A stretch of 64,000 nt of DNA from Fluviicola sp. (GTDB lineage Bacteria; Bacteroidota; Bacteroidia; Flavobacteriales_D; Crocinitomicaceae), in assembly GCF_039596395.1 (NCBI RefSeq), contig NZ_JBCNJT010000001.1:1-64000 (forward strand). Direction: 5' to 3'. The notes beneath the pieces were generated by a model, which did no database searches, had not been told where the DNA came from, and saw only the letters and a program-made list of their open reading frames with translations. The position numbers were made by a program, and so were the translations under genes. Positions 9,361 through 18,294 of this stretch are shown in pieces. Numbering within the stretch: the stretch's first letter is position 1; each line of letters begins with the position of its first letter.

Positions 9361-10691
9361 TTACGAAGCTTTTTTTTTCGTTTAGGATAGAAAATACCGA
9401 AGACTTTGTAGTACAGTTCCGTTAACGGTTCGATGTACTTCACCATGATGACGAAGCATGTGATAAAGAATGCTGAAATGGAAACTGCGACCCATGGATT
9501 GAATTGTCTGTGATACCACGGCTCCGGATCAAGTCCTATGCCAATAATTCCTGCATACAGGATAATCACGTGAACGATATAAACCGGGAAGGTGGTCTGG
9601 CCCATTTTCAGGAACAACGGTGCATTGATCTTGAAGTTTGCATCTACGAGCATTAACGTTCCCAACAACATGGCAACCTGTCCCAAACGGGCAAAACCGG
9701 TCGTGTTGTTTTCGAAACATCCCGTTCCGCCAATCCAGTTTGTTAACTGGTCGATTTCATGGAAAAGGCTTTGTCCGGCTATGTTGAAGAACAAACCGAT
9801 GACAATAAACGTTACACCGAACCACCACTTGCGTACATTGTGTTCGTAATGACGGATAATCGCTCCGATCATTCCTCCCATCAACACATACCCGGAATAA
9901 CGCACAAAACTGAAGTCGGAGAATTCTCCGTAGATCATATTCTGAACAAACTTCGGTGCTCCGTGCGGAATGAAGTAATTCGGATCTTTCGGCGTTTTGA
10001 TTCCTTCGGAAACACCATACAATTTGATGTGTTCTTTCAGGTATCCGTAAATGATGAAAATCGTTAATCCCGCTGCCAGGTAATACAAGTAAAGCGGCCC
10101 TTTTTTAATGATTTTGTAAATCCCGAAAGTCAACAGCAGGAAGAAAATCCCGAACCCGATGGACTGCAAAACGTGAAATGCCTGGAACCAGCTGAAATGA
10201 TAGGTGAAAATCCATGCTTTGGCATTATATGCCGTTGGAAAGAAAGGAACGAAAACATCGTGGAACCATGAGCCGATCATGTCAAAGAAACTGGCATTCT
10301 TCAGTTTTCCCCAGGCTTCAAAACCATAGCTGGTATCGCGGATAAATGTAATCAGGTCGAATTGGATCAAATAACCCCAAAATAATAGCATTTTCACGCG
10401 CCCGAATCCTTTTTTTACCCGTTCATTACTGAAATAAGGCTCATCGGTATTTTTACTCAACAGGTAAACGAATACAACTCCGGTTACAGCAAAGAACAGG
10501 GGAGATGTAAGTCCGTGGAGATTGTGCCAGAAATTAAAGAGCCAATTATTGTCGTCCCGGTATTTATCAGCAAGCGCCGAACCGGTAAAATGGCCTTCCA
10601 GCATCATCAGAATGGCTATCGAACGAGCCATATCTATAAACTTCAATCTCGGACGGGCCGCCAATGGCAATTCACCACTTTCTACTGTCAT
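9357..10691 (-). CDS. Multi-pass acyltransferase, heparan-alpha-glucosaminide acetyltransferase-like (DUF1624)
   Basis: This 444-residue protein has about ten hydrophobic segments. The N-terminal block RLKFIDMARSIAILMMLEGHF matches the DUF1624/HGSNAT-type acetyltransferase family, in which an Asp and a His in the first helix region are conserved. A strongly basic tail (YPKRKKKLRK) follows the last membrane span. It probably carries acyl groups across the inner membrane from acetyl-CoA to an envelope glycan. It is the first gene of a two-gene operon with the SGNH-PKD protein and is preceded by a textbook promoter. Confidence 0.8.
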   Translation of the reverse strand: MTVESGELPLAARPRLKFIDMARSIAILMMLEGHFTGSALADKYRDDNNWLFNFWHNLHGLTSPLFFAVTGVVFVYLLSKNTDEPYFSNERVKKGFGRVKMLLFWGYLIQFDLITFIRDTSYGFEAWGKLKNASFFDMIGSWFHDVFVPFFPTAYNAKAWIFTYHFSWFQAFHVLQSIGFGIFFLLLTFGIYKIIKKGPLYLYYLAAGLTIFIIYGYLKEHIKLYGVSEGIKTPKDPNYFIPHGAPKFVQNMIYGEFSDFSFVRYSGYVLMGGMIGAIIRHYEHNVRKWWFGVTFIVIGLFFNIAGQSLFHEIDQLTNWIGGTGCFENNTTGFARLGQVAMLLGTLMLVDANFKINAPLFLKMGQTTFPVYIVHVIILYAGIIGIGLDPEPWYHRQFNPWVAVSISAFFITCFVIMVKYIEPLTELYYKVFGIFYPKRKKKLRK

Positions 10692-10707
10692 AGTTTGGAT
10701 TTACGCG

Positions 10708-10738
10708 CAAAGATACATTTTATAACCATTCAATTCAA
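10708..10738 (-). promoter_or_regulatory. Promoter of the acyltransferase-SGNH operon
   Basis: On the minus strand, TTG (10738-10736) is followed after exactly 20 bp by TATCTTTG (10715-10708). The start codon at 10691 would then have a leader of only about 10 nt. Confidence 0.8.
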
Positions 10739-10745
10739 GAATTTG

Positions 10746-12989
10746 CTATTTAGGCGTTTCGCCCAGCAGCATCAACCGAATCGGAGTGGTGTAACCTTCA
10801 AAATAAATGAGGATCGGGAAAGAGAAAATTCCGTCCGGTAGTTTTTTGACGGTTACCGCCTGTATGAGCGAATTTCCGTGAGGCGGAACGTTACTTCCGA
10901 ATGTGAAATTCACCAAATCGCCTTCTGTTTTAATGGCACTGATCTTCAGACTTTTTTCATGGTTGTTGTGAACCGTGAACTGGAAACTTTTTTCTCCCTG
11001 CTGGATCTTGCCGAGCGTAATGACATTCGGCACACAGTCTACGAAGAAGAAAATGGAATCCGTTTCCAGGTAGCTCACACTTTGGATCTCAATTTTCCGT
11101 TCCCTGGCTGCCGCTCGGGAGAAAACCGAGTTTTTCACATCGTTCGGGTTGTCGCTGGTGATCTGATTGGCAGTATATTCCCCGTAAGGAACACCAACCA
11201 GTTCCAGCTTTCCGCCATTGCCTGCCGTTCCGTCGAGATACGGAGCGAAAATACCGTTGTCATAAGCCCTCAAATAATTTCCGAGCGACATAATCCGGCG
11301 CTGGGTCAAAGCCACGTTGTATTCCGTTTTCGCCAGTGGAGAAGCAAAACCGCGGATGTTCAGGCGTATTTGAAATCCTTTTTGGAGTTCTTCCAGTAAA
11401 AGTGTCTGGAACAACACCAGGTCTTTCACTCCCTGTTCCACGTATTCCAGGAAAAAGCTCTCGATGTCTTCTTCTGCTTCCACTATTTTTTCGGCACTTA
11501 AACCTTTGGAATATTCTTTCCGGTATTCGGGAAGCATGGCGATGTAATCGTTGTAGCTGTTGATGTAATTGACTTTGGTGGTGGTTTCTTTGGAACGCGG
11601 ATCCGGAATGTCGTTGTGGAAGTAAAGCGTTACCGGAAGCCGTTTGTTCAGTTCTGCGAGAGTTTCCTTCTTGGTTTCCGGAACGATGATACGCGGATGT
11701 TTATACCCGAAAATATCGCTGCAGCACGTTGGATTTTTGACGTATTGCACTCCGAGCCGGTTACTGGAAACATACATGCTGTCGCGGTCCTCGAAATAGT
11801 AAATGTCGTTTGCGGCACTATTGATCGGCAACCCCAGGTTTTGTGGTGCTTCCCATCTTCCGTTCTTTAGTTCGGTGTAAAACACGTCGTAACCGCCAAA
11901 ACCGTCGAACCAGGAAGAGGAAAAATACAGGCGTTTCTTGTCGGCATTGTAAAACGGGCTGATGTCGTTATCCGGTGAATTGGCAGCATTCAACGCCCTG
12001 ACTTTTGAAAACTGGTTTCCGTTGTTTTTAATCACCGAATAGTAGAGGTCCATTCCGCCTTTTCCGTCTTCGCGATTGGAGGAAAAGATCAGCCATTCTT
12101 CGTTCTCGATGACTGCAATAGTCGGAGTCGTATTGTTCGTTCCGGGTTCGTTGATGATCTCTCCGAGCGGATTCGGGTTGGACCATTTTCCGTTTTGGAA
12201 GGAAGAAACCCAGATCTGGCAGTTGAATTGATTTTCATCGCCGCCGCAATTGCTGTAATAGAACCTTTTGCCGTCCGGAGAAAAAGCCCCGTTCCCGGTA
12301 TTGACCTCTGCTTTGTTCAATGCTTCCAATAATCCCGGGTTGACTTCTTTCAAACTGTCTTTCCAGGCTGTAAAGTAAAGCCGGTTCTTGTAGTTGTCGT
12401 CAAGCATTTCTTCGCCCGTATTTTCTTTCTTGCTGCGCATGGAAGAGAGAACGAATTGTCCCTGGGAAACAGTGTGCCCGAATTCCGAATTGACCGTGTT
12501 CAATCCTTTCGGAAGTTCGATTGGTTCCAGGTCGGAAGTGTCTTTCAATGCGGCCTGAGCCCATAAACAAGATTCCAGTTCGCGCTTGGACTTCAGGTAA
12601 TTGTAGGTCCGTTTGTCTTTCGAATACTTCTTTTTGGCCCGTTTGAATAATTCGATCGCTTCGGCATAATGGCCGTTCTGTTTTTCCATCAATGCCCATT
12701 GGAGCAAACTCGCCGGGTACATGGATGTTTCTTCTTTTTCGTATACTTTTTGATAGTAATAGCTTGCTCTCCGGTAATCTTTATAAGCCCGCAATGTTTC
12801 GGCATATTTCCATAAAATACTCACCGTATTGGAATCCATTTCCATGGCTTTTTCATAATACTGAAGCGCATAGATGTAATCTCCTTTTGCGTATTGCTCG
12901 TCTGCAAAGTCGAGGTATTTACCCAGCAGATTTTGTCCGTAGCCGGTAAATGAAAGAAGGGCAAATAGGATTAAATATAATCTGGACAT
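10746..12989 (-). CDS. PorE-like protein: TPR, PD40 propeller, OmpA-like region and C-terminal DUF1573-like domain
   Basis: This 747-residue exported protein has a signal peptide ending at GYGQ (residue 19). Domains in order are TPR-type helices (about 25-140), PD40/WD40-like propeller blades with FSPDGKRFYYSN, LIFSSNREDGKGGMDLYY and LYFSSSWFDGFGGYDVFY (about 240-430), and an OmpA-like region with LNIRGFASPLAKTEYNVALTQ-type residues (about 540-640). A final beta domain (about 655-747, ITLGKIQQGEKSFQFTVHN) resembles DUF1573. PorE-type proteins anchor T9SS parts to peptidoglycan. Here OmpA is not terminal, which is unusual. Its start overlaps the PorP/SprF gene by 19 bp, so both are in one operon. 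Confidence 0.82.
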   Translation of the reverse strand: MSRLYLILFALLSFTGYGQNLLGKYLDFADEQYAKGDYIYALQYYEKAMEMDSNTVSILWKYAETLRAYKDYRRASYYYQKVYEKEETSMYPASLLQWALMEKQNGHYAEAIELFKRAKKKYSKDKRTYNYLKSKRELESCLWAQAALKDTSDLEPIELPKGLNTVNSEFGHTVSQGQFVLSSMRSKKENTGEEMLDDNYKNRLYFTAWKDSLKEVNPGLLEALNKAEVNTGNGAFSPDGKRFYYSNCGGDENQFNCQIWVSSFQNGKWSNPNPLGEIINEPGTNNTTPTIAVIENEEWLIFSSNREDGKGGMDLYYSVIKNNGNQFSKVRALNAANSPDNDISPFYNADKKRLYFSSSWFDGFGGYDVFYTELKNGRWEAPQNLGLPINSAANDIYYFEDRDSMYVSSNRLGVQYVKNPTCCSDIFGYKHPRIIVPETKKETLAELNKRLPVTLYFHNDIPDPRSKETTTKVNYINSYNDYIAMLPEYRKEYSKGLSAEKIVEAEEDIESFFLEYVEQGVKDLVLFQTLLLEELQKGFQIRLNIRGFASPLAKTEYNVALTQRRIMSLGNYLRAYDNGIFAPYLDGTAGNGGKLELVGVPYGEYTANQITSDNPNDVKNSVFSRAAARERKIEIQSVSYLETDSIFFFVDCVPNVITLGKIQQGEKSFQFTVHNNHEKSLKISAIKTEGDLVNFTFGSNVPPHGNSLIQAVTVKKLPDGIFSFPILIYFEGYTTPIRLMLLGETPK

Positions 12990-13981
12990 ATGCGGTGAAC
13001 GACTTTTTTGGGTTTGAAACGGGTAATGATGTATTCAACGGAGATTTCGAGTCCTCCGCGGGCCGTACTTGCCGGAATCAACTTGGAAATATTGGTGTCG
13101 TAACTGGCAGCTACCGACCAGTTCTGCATGGCGAGTCCCAGGCGAACAACTACTGCATCCCGTGAGCGGAACCACAATCCGCCGTCAACAGCACGATAGG
13201 TTCCCAGTTTGTTGATCAGCGTATAGCGCACCTGCGAACCGATGATCAATTCGCGGTATTTTCCCTGGAGATTGAATCCCAATCCGGGAATAACGGCCAA
13301 TTCTTTATTGATTGCGTGATCTACCTGCGAAAAAAGGCTGAAACGGATGTCTCTCGGAACTTTTACCCCGTAAAATCCCTGGTTCGGGCGGTTTAAATTA
13401 TGTCCGCTGAGTCCGGTTTTCACCGAATTTCCTTTTCCGTAATAGTAACAATGTACAATCCCGACGGCGCTGGTCAAATTTGCACGGCTGTCGTTTTGGT
13501 AGGCCTCATTCGTTGGCAGGCTGGCATCGAAAATGATCCCGTTGAATTGATTGTCGAAGTAGAATTTATCCATGTTTACCTTGCGGTAATTCAGTCCTAC
13601 TTGTATGCCGACACTCAGTGTTTGGGAAGAATCGGAAGTTAATTTCAGGTTTTTGGCAACACTTCCCAGGAATTCCAGGGTTTGATAAAATCCGTCGCCC
13701 ACATTGTCGTGAAAGAGAATTGCTCCGAAATTGATTCCTTTTTGTTTCCACTTCATATCGCCTGCTACAGCAAAAGTTTGAAAAGGAACAGTGACACTTC
13801 TCCACTGGTCTTTGTAATTTCCCGTCAGGCGGATATCTCCCGCAAAAAGGCCTGAGTTGGCCGGATTTTGGTAAATAGGCTGCCGGTTGAGGTGCGAGAA
13901 ATGGATATCCTGAGCAAATGACCTGAAAGTACACGCCGTTACAAAAAGTCCGATAAGCAGGTAATAGTTCCTTTTTCTCAT
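12971..13981 (-). CDS. PorP/SprF-family T9SS outer-membrane protein
   Basis: This 336-residue protein has a signal peptide (MRKRNYYLLIGLF to SFAQ, residues 1-24). The family signature follows: DIHFSHLNRQPIYQNPANSGLFAGDIRL, KDQWRSVTVPFQTF, and alternating barrel strands to the end. PorP/SprF proteins help type B cargo such as SprB adhesins reach the surface. Usually they sit directly downstream of the adhesin they serve. Here no adhesin gene is near, only the OmpA/PD40 partner, which overlaps by 19 bp. It could serve cargo encoded elsewhere. It differs clearly from the second PorP at 39086. Confidence 0.88.
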   Translation of the reverse strand: MRKRNYYLLIGLFVTACTFRSFAQDIHFSHLNRQPIYQNPANSGLFAGDIRLTGNYKDQWRSVTVPFQTFAVAGDMKWKQKGINFGAILFHDNVGDGFYQTLEFLGSVAKNLKLTSDSSQTLSVGIQVGLNYRKVNMDKFYFDNQFNGIIFDASLPTNEAYQNDSRANLTSAVGIVHCYYYGKGNSVKTGLSGHNLNRPNQGFYGVKVPRDIRFSLFSQVDHAINKELAVIPGLGFNLQGKYRELIIGSQVRYTLINKLGTYRAVDGGLWFRSRDAVVVRLGLAMQNWSVAASYDTNISKLIPASTARGGLEISVEYIITRFKPKKVVHRICPDYI

Positions 13982-13986
13982 TGAAT

Positions 13987-13994
13987 CAAATATA
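13987..13994 (-). promoter_or_regulatory. Possible -7 element for the PorP/SprF-OmpA operon
   Basis: TATATTTG on the minus strand matches TAnnTTTG but ends only 5 bp before the ATG at 13981, and no TTG lies 20 bp upstream. If real, the mRNA is almost leaderless. Confidence 0.4.
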
Positions 13995-14069
13995 CAATAA
14001 AATCAATCAGGACGTTACTTCCATCAAATCCGGAAGGACAGCTCGAATAAATTGGGTACTTTCGCTGGT

Positions 14070-14459
14070 ATGAAACAAGTATGTCTAATTATCGGAGTTG
14101 TTTTTTTGTTGTGTTCGTTTAAAAGCGACGGACTTATTGAACGGGTTTATCCTGAGTTATTAGGAGACTACGATTTTTACAAATCGGTTGCAGACAGATC
14201 TACTTCTTATGCAAAAGACGGGAAAGATGTGTTTACGGTAAAGATCACGAAGAAAGACCAGATTTTGTTTTTCAGGAATAAAAAGAAAGAGCGGAAAATG
14301 CATTTCGTGGAAACTAAAATGCCTTTTCTGGATGATGAAAATCACGTGCTTTTCGGAAGTAAGGGGAATTACGAACCCATGTTTTATAGAGGAGACACGA
14401 TTGTGATCCAAAGCTACCCGATCGAATTCCAGGATAATTACTTCATAAAGAAAAAATAA
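14070..14459 (+). CDS. Small exported protein of unknown function
   Basis: From ATG 14070 the product is 129 residues (a TTG-based start at 14052 adds six unlikely residues). An N-terminal signal (MKQVCLIIGVVFLLCSF) is followed by a basic, aromatic soluble part with no recognised motif. A Cys at residue 15 within LLCSF is not a good lipobox. The last 53 codons (from about 14302) are repeated 325 bp downstream as an incomplete copy. I do not recognise the family. Confidence 0.65.
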   Translation: MKQVCLIIGVVFLLCSFKSDGLIERVYPELLGDYDFYKSVADRSTSYAKDGKDVFTVKITKKDQILFFRNKKKERKMHFVETKMPFLDDENHVLFGSKGNYEPMFYRGDTIVIQSYPIEFQDNYFIKKK

Positions 14460-14948
14460 TTCCATTTAATGAACATGGCAATATAGCCATATTGAAATTT
14501 CGCGATTTTGAGTTGTTGCAATTTTGAAATATCGAAATGTTGTGACTTTGAGATGTTGCTGTGCCGGAGTGATGTGAATCAGATTTTCTGAATTTTTAAA
14601 GGGGGGGGTATCACTATAAATCACTTATTTCGTGGGAATTAAAATGCCTTTTTTGGATGGTGAAAATCATGTGCTTTTCGGAAGTAAGGGAAATTACGAA
14701 CCCATGTTTTATAGAGGAGACACGATTGTGATCCAAAGCTACCCGATCGAATTCCAGGATAATTACTTCATAAAGAAAAAATAATCCCTTTAATGAACAT
14801 GGCAATATAGCCATGTTGAAATTTCGCAATTTTGAAATGTTGCGATTTTGAAATATCGAAATGTTGTGACTTTGAGTTGTTGTTGTGCTGAGTAATGTGA
14901 ATCAGATTTTCTGAATTTTTAAAGAGGGTTTGTCGCTATAAATCACAT
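14302..14948. repeat. 325-bp tandem duplication across the 3' ends of two convergent genes
   Basis: Sequence from 14302 recurs from 14627 with few changes. The TAA stops of the small gene copies lie at 14457-14459 and 14782-14784, exactly 325 bp apart. Each unit holds the 3' end of the 14070 gene, an A+T-rich spacer made of degenerate 'ATTTTGAAATGTTG' words, and the 3' coding end of the minus-strand gene (intact at 14902, decayed around 14576-14626, where eight G residues interrupt it). This accounts for the otherwise gene-free 14460-14901. Confidence 0.9.
14627..14784 (+). pseudogene. Truncated copy of the 3' half of the small exported protein gene
   Basis: The copied 52 codons keep the reading frame and the stop of the parent (14070-14459) with only a few substitutions, for example Asp-Asp-Glu to Asp-Gly-Glu. 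They lack the signal peptide, and an in-frame stop lies at 14617-14619. An internal ATG at 14644 could give 46 residues but has no visible translation signal. It was generated by the 325-bp tandem duplication. Confidence 0.8.
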
Positions 14949-15861
14949 ATTGACCGTTTTTATAATAAGCCTGCAACTTTTCTTTTTCCCCGGAAACACT
15001 TACTTTTTTATCCCTCCCTACAAAATCCTTCGGAACTCGGAATACATTTTGGTCCTGGTTGATGATCACATATTTCGGGCAGATTTTAGGATCCAGTTTC
15101 TGATTCAGGGTCAATGAATACCGGATGGTTGTAGGCGTTTTAAGGATTACCCGGATCTGACCAACCGGAATACGGATCAACAAGTCATTTTTAATTTGCT
15201 TCGTAATGGATTTGGATAGTGGAAAAGCCGCCTCGGCCATGACTTTGATTTTTTTCGGGTGATACGTAATGAGGGGTTTGTTCTTTTTGACATACTCATC
15301 GGTGTGAGCATATGTTTGCGTGATGAAGCCATCTTCCGGGCTTAATTGAAAATAATTCTGCACAGCAGCTTCTTTCTTTTGGATGGCATCGTATTTTTCC
15401 CTGATTTTCGCTTCTTCGAAGAATCCTGCCTCTTCTTTGTATTCAAAAACCGGGAAAGCAGGCATGATCTTATCGGGAGTCAGTTTTGCAGCAAAATCGC
15501 GCCATTTCTTTTCAATGGGCTGCAGTGATTTCGGAAGATTATTGAGCAGGTCCGTTAAATCACTTTTCAGTGCTTCTTTCTCGCCGCTGAGCTCTACAAA
15601 TGAATCGTAATTGTCGAATTGTACGAGCAGGCTGTTCTTTTTGAATTCCGGATTCTCTACCAGGCGTTCCAATTTTCCGGTGCGCTGCGCAAGAATGGTT
15701 TTTTCGGGAATGACGAAGTTTAAGAAGACAGTATCGCGTTGTTGTTTTCCGGAAAGAGTACGGATTTTGTCAGAAGTGTCGGAAACGTTGGTGTTGTTTT
15801 CACCGGAGCATGAAAACACGAATAGGATTGGGAAAAAGACAAAGGCTCGACACACTCTCAT
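14902..15861 (-). CDS. Lipoprotein, possible HlyD-like envelope adaptor
   Basis: I choose ATG 15861 (319 residues) over the longer frame from 15927, because it places the signal MRVCRAFVFFPILFVFSC at the N-terminus with a lipobox-like FSC Cys. The mature part begins with a Ser/Asn/Thr linker and then TVFLNFVIPEKTILAQRTGKL. It contains a helical stretch (about 105-200) with many Lys/Glu and then beta strands including IRIPVGQIRVILKTPT. This arrangement (beta, helical hairpin, beta) resembles membrane-fusion adaptors of the HlyD type, but no signature is decisive. It is convergent with the 14070 gene, and its last codons lie inside the tandem duplication. Confidence 0.6.
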   Translation of the reverse strand: MRVCRAFVFFPILFVFSCSGENNTNVSDTSDKIRTLSGKQQRDTVFLNFVIPEKTILAQRTGKLERLVENPEFKKNSLLVQFDNYDSFVELSGEKEALKSDLTDLLNNLPKSLQPIEKKWRDFAAKLTPDKIMPAFPVFEYKEEAGFFEEAKIREKYDAIQKKEAAVQNYFQLSPEDGFITQTYAHTDEYVKKNKPLITYHPKKIKVMAEAAFPLSKSITKQIKNDLLIRIPVGQIRVILKTPTTIRYSLTLNQKLDPKICPKYVIINQDQNVFRVPKDFVGRDKKVSVSGEKEKLQAYYKNGQYVIYSDKPSLKIQKI

Positions 15862-15991
15862 ACTGCTCTTTTCATAAATGTACAACCAAAAACCAAAAGC
15901 GTTGAAAGTTTGTGAAAACTTGGACAAAGAATGTTAATAACTTAGTTAACATTTAAATAACATGCTTTAAAAATAACAGGGCGTTCCCACC

Positions 15992-15999
15992 TAAATTTG
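15992..15999 (+). promoter_or_regulatory. -7 element TAAATTTG upstream of the 180-residue protein gene
   Basis: This is an exact TAnnTTTG match 23 bp before the ATG at 16023, giving a leader of roughly 18 nt. The -33 region has only TTTA (15966-15969). Confidence 0.6.
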
Positions 16000-16022
16000 T
16001 AAGTAACGAATAATGCAGGCCT

Positions 16023-16565
16023 ATGCTAGGGACACTATTAAAAAAAAGATTGTCGGACACACAGTTAGCGAATGTTTTCCTGAACGGGATCTTCGAGATT
16101 GTCGACAATGGTTTCGTTGAGGTTGTGGATCTAATCAATGAAGACTTGGCTTTTGTTACTTCACCTTCCATTCCTGTGGAACGCAACGGACAATTTACCA
16201 TGATTGTAGTTGTTGCGAATATTTCTGCTCTGGAGACGACTTTTGAGACGGTTCAGGCAAACAGGATCGAAAAGATCATTTTTGAACAACTGGGTTCACT
16301 GATGGGAGTGTCTGCTATTGATGCGGAAGCAAAAGTACGTGAATATCAAAAATTTATGCAGCGTATCAACCATCCTTCCAAGAATATGGTTTATGCGATG
16401 TCTAAAGCAGTATTCCAGAAATACGACCTGAATGATTTCCAGGATGAATACTTCAGACGCCTTCAGTCCCCGAATCCGTTATTCCTGAAAAGAATGGACC
16501 AGGTGATGGTCAATTTCCTGTGGGATTGGGACTCCTTCTTCAAGAAATACAAGATTGATGAATAA
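16023..16565 (+). CDS. Conserved-looking cytoplasmic protein of unknown function
   Basis: This 180-residue protein has no signal peptide or membrane span. It has a mixed alpha/beta N-terminal half (IFEIVDNGFVEVVDLINEDLAFVT, then the strand QFTMIVVVANI) and a helical C-terminal half rich in Phe, Tyr and Lys (WDWDSFFKKYKIDE). I recognise no motif. It has its own -7 element and a strong terminator, so it is a single-gene unit divergent from the lipoprotein gene. Confidence 0.7.
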   Translation: MLGTLLKKRLSDTQLANVFLNGIFEIVDNGFVEVVDLINEDLAFVTSPSIPVERNGQFTMIVVVANISALETTFETVQANRIEKIIFEQLGSLMGVSAIDAEAKVREYQKFMQRINHPSKNMVYAMSKAVFQKYDLNDFQDEYFRRLQSPNPLFLKRMDQVMVNFLWDWDSFFKKYKIDE

Positions 16566-16572
16566 ACCGAAG

Positions 16573-16598
16573 CCCTGACCGAAACGTCAGGGTTTTTT
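16573..16598 (+). terminator. Rho-independent terminator
   Basis: CCCTGAC (16573-16579) pairs with GTCAGGG (16586-16592) around a 6-nt loop and is followed by six T residues. Confidence 0.92.
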
Positions 16599-16953
16599 GT
16601 TTCCAGATGGCTGAATGCTTAAGTTGAAGCAACAGCAAAGGCGCAGCGGGGTCGAAGCACCGGAAACAACCAGGGTCAACTTTCTAAAGTTGAAGTTTCT
16701 TTTTAATTAAATTGCTAAAATGATATAGCTTTACTAAAAAAAGATAGTCATTCTGTATGTCTTTAAATTCTTGATATTTTTAGGGTGTTCAATCGCATGA
16801 AATCACTTTTTATAGTTGATGTTTTGCATTTTTTCTTTTTAAAAATGGTGTAAATATATACTTAACATTTTCCTATATCTCTTTTTGACAGTTGTTTCCT
16901 TTTTCGTCTCTTAGCCTCACTATCCTGGTTATTAACGAAAATTCAAAAGAGAT
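16599..16953. other. A+T-rich intergenic region before the porin gene
   Basis: No open frame or hairpin of note was seen. The last 200 bases are very A+T rich and should contain the porin promoter, but I see no convincing TTG-N20-TAnnTTTG. A TTGACA at about 16887 has no partner at the right distance. Confidence 0.5.
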
Positions 16954-18264
16954 ATGAAACATCTACTACTTTTTGGAGCTATTGCGTTCTTTGCGAGTCC
17001 GTTATTCGGACAAGGATTTCCCGGATATGACGGCGGGTTGAAAATCAAATTGAATGAAGACGGATCGAAGTATATTCGCTTCATTACCTGGCATCAAATC
17101 TGGTTGAAGTATAATCAGAACAACGACGGGAGCACACTTGCCGGAAAGCCGATCAACGAATCCTACGACCTTTCTATCAGAAGATCACGTTTCCTGACCT
17201 ACTCGCAAATCAATGACCGTTTCCTGATCCTGACACATTTCGGGATTAACAATCAAAGTACCTTCAGTGGTGGAGCTTCTGCTGCAAACGGGAAAAAGCC
17301 CCAGTTGTTTCTGCATGAAGCTTATGTCGATTACACTGTGTTCAAGCGCTTTTTGAATATCGGTGCAGGCTTGCATTACTGGAACGGGGTTTCACGTATG
17401 ACAAGTACCAGTACTTTAAACTTCATGGCTCAGGACGCTCCGATCTTTAACTGGTATAACATCGATAAAAGCGATCAGTTTGCGCGTTACCTGGGAATTT
17501 TCGCAAAAGGAAAGATCGGAAAGCTGGATTACCGCCTGGCTGCCAACGATCCGTTTCAGGCAAATGAGGCAAAAGCAATCGCTACGAATGTTTCCGATTA
17601 CAACCCGTATAACCGTTCCTGGAGTACAGCCGGGTATATTCACTACGAGTTTTTGGACGAGGAAAGTAATTTGCTTCCGTTCATGGTCGGGACTTATTTG
17701 GGAACGAAGAAAGTATTCAATATCGGAGTTGGGTTCGATCATTGGAAAAACGGAATGTGGCACCGCAATTCGGATGGAGATACGGTCATGCAGGATCAGT
17801 TGCAGCTTGGGGCAGACGTATTTCTCGACATGCCTTTGAGCAAACGCAAAGATGCGATTACCTTTTATGGAAGTTATTACAACTACAATTTCGGGAAGAA
17901 TTACGTGAGAAGCATCGGGATTTTAAATACTGCTGACGGCGGCGGTGTGTATCGCGGAAATGCTTTGCCTACTATCGGAACCGGGCAGATCTTCTACGGG
18001 CAATTGGGTTATTTATTGCCGAGCTTTGATTTGGTAACACGTTTCCAGGTTTACGGGGCATTTTCTCATGCGCGCTTCGTCGGATTACGCAATGCTGCGG
18101 ATCAATTGGTTCCTGTGAATACGATAGATGCGGGCTTGAATGTGTTCCTGGCGGGGCATCACTCGAAGATCACATTAAACTATCGGGCAAGACCTGATTT
18201 TTCGAATATAGAAAGTGTAAATTATAAGAATGAACTGACACTTCAATTTATGGTTTACCTGTAA
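16954..18264 (+). CDS. Outer-membrane porin-like beta barrel
   Basis: This 436-residue protein has a signal peptide (cut after FGQ, residue 20). The mature start is GFPGYDGGLKIKLNEDGSKYIRFITWHQIWLKY, followed by many alternating strands with aromatic girdles (LSIRRSRFLTYSQI, YYNYNFGKNYVRSIG) and a final LTLQFMVYL strand suited to BAM insertion. This is the layout of phosphate/organate-type porins. It stands first in a block with an SSS-type kinase and acetyl-CoA synthetase, so a role in uptake of acetate or another small carboxylate is plausible but inferred. The small membrane protein follows after 30 bp. Confidence 0.78.
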   Translation: MKHLLLFGAIAFFASPLFGQGFPGYDGGLKIKLNEDGSKYIRFITWHQIWLKYNQNNDGSTLAGKPINESYDLSIRRSRFLTYSQINDRFLILTHFGINNQSTFSGGASAANGKKPQLFLHEAYVDYTVFKRFLNIGAGLHYWNGVSRMTSTSTLNFMAQDAPIFNWYNIDKSDQFARYLGIFAKGKIGKLDYRLAANDPFQANEAKAIATNVSDYNPYNRSWSTAGYIHYEFLDEESNLLPFMVGTYLGTKKVFNIGVGFDHWKNGMWHRNSDGDTVMQDQLQLGADVFLDMPLSKRKDAITFYGSYYNYNFGKNYVRSIGILNTADGGGVYRGNALPTIGTGQIFYGQLGYLLPSFDLVTRFQVYGAFSHARFVGLRNAADQLVPVNTIDAGLNVFLAGHHSKITLNYRARPDFSNIESVNYKNELTLQFMVYL

Positions 18265-18294
18265 ATTGGTGTATCTTTCAGGTTAAAAGAAAAC

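Noticed and set aside
16880-16930. TTGACA as a sigma-70 style -35 for the porin
   Set aside because: No -10 at suitable spacing, and genes here use the TTG/TAnnTTTG type.
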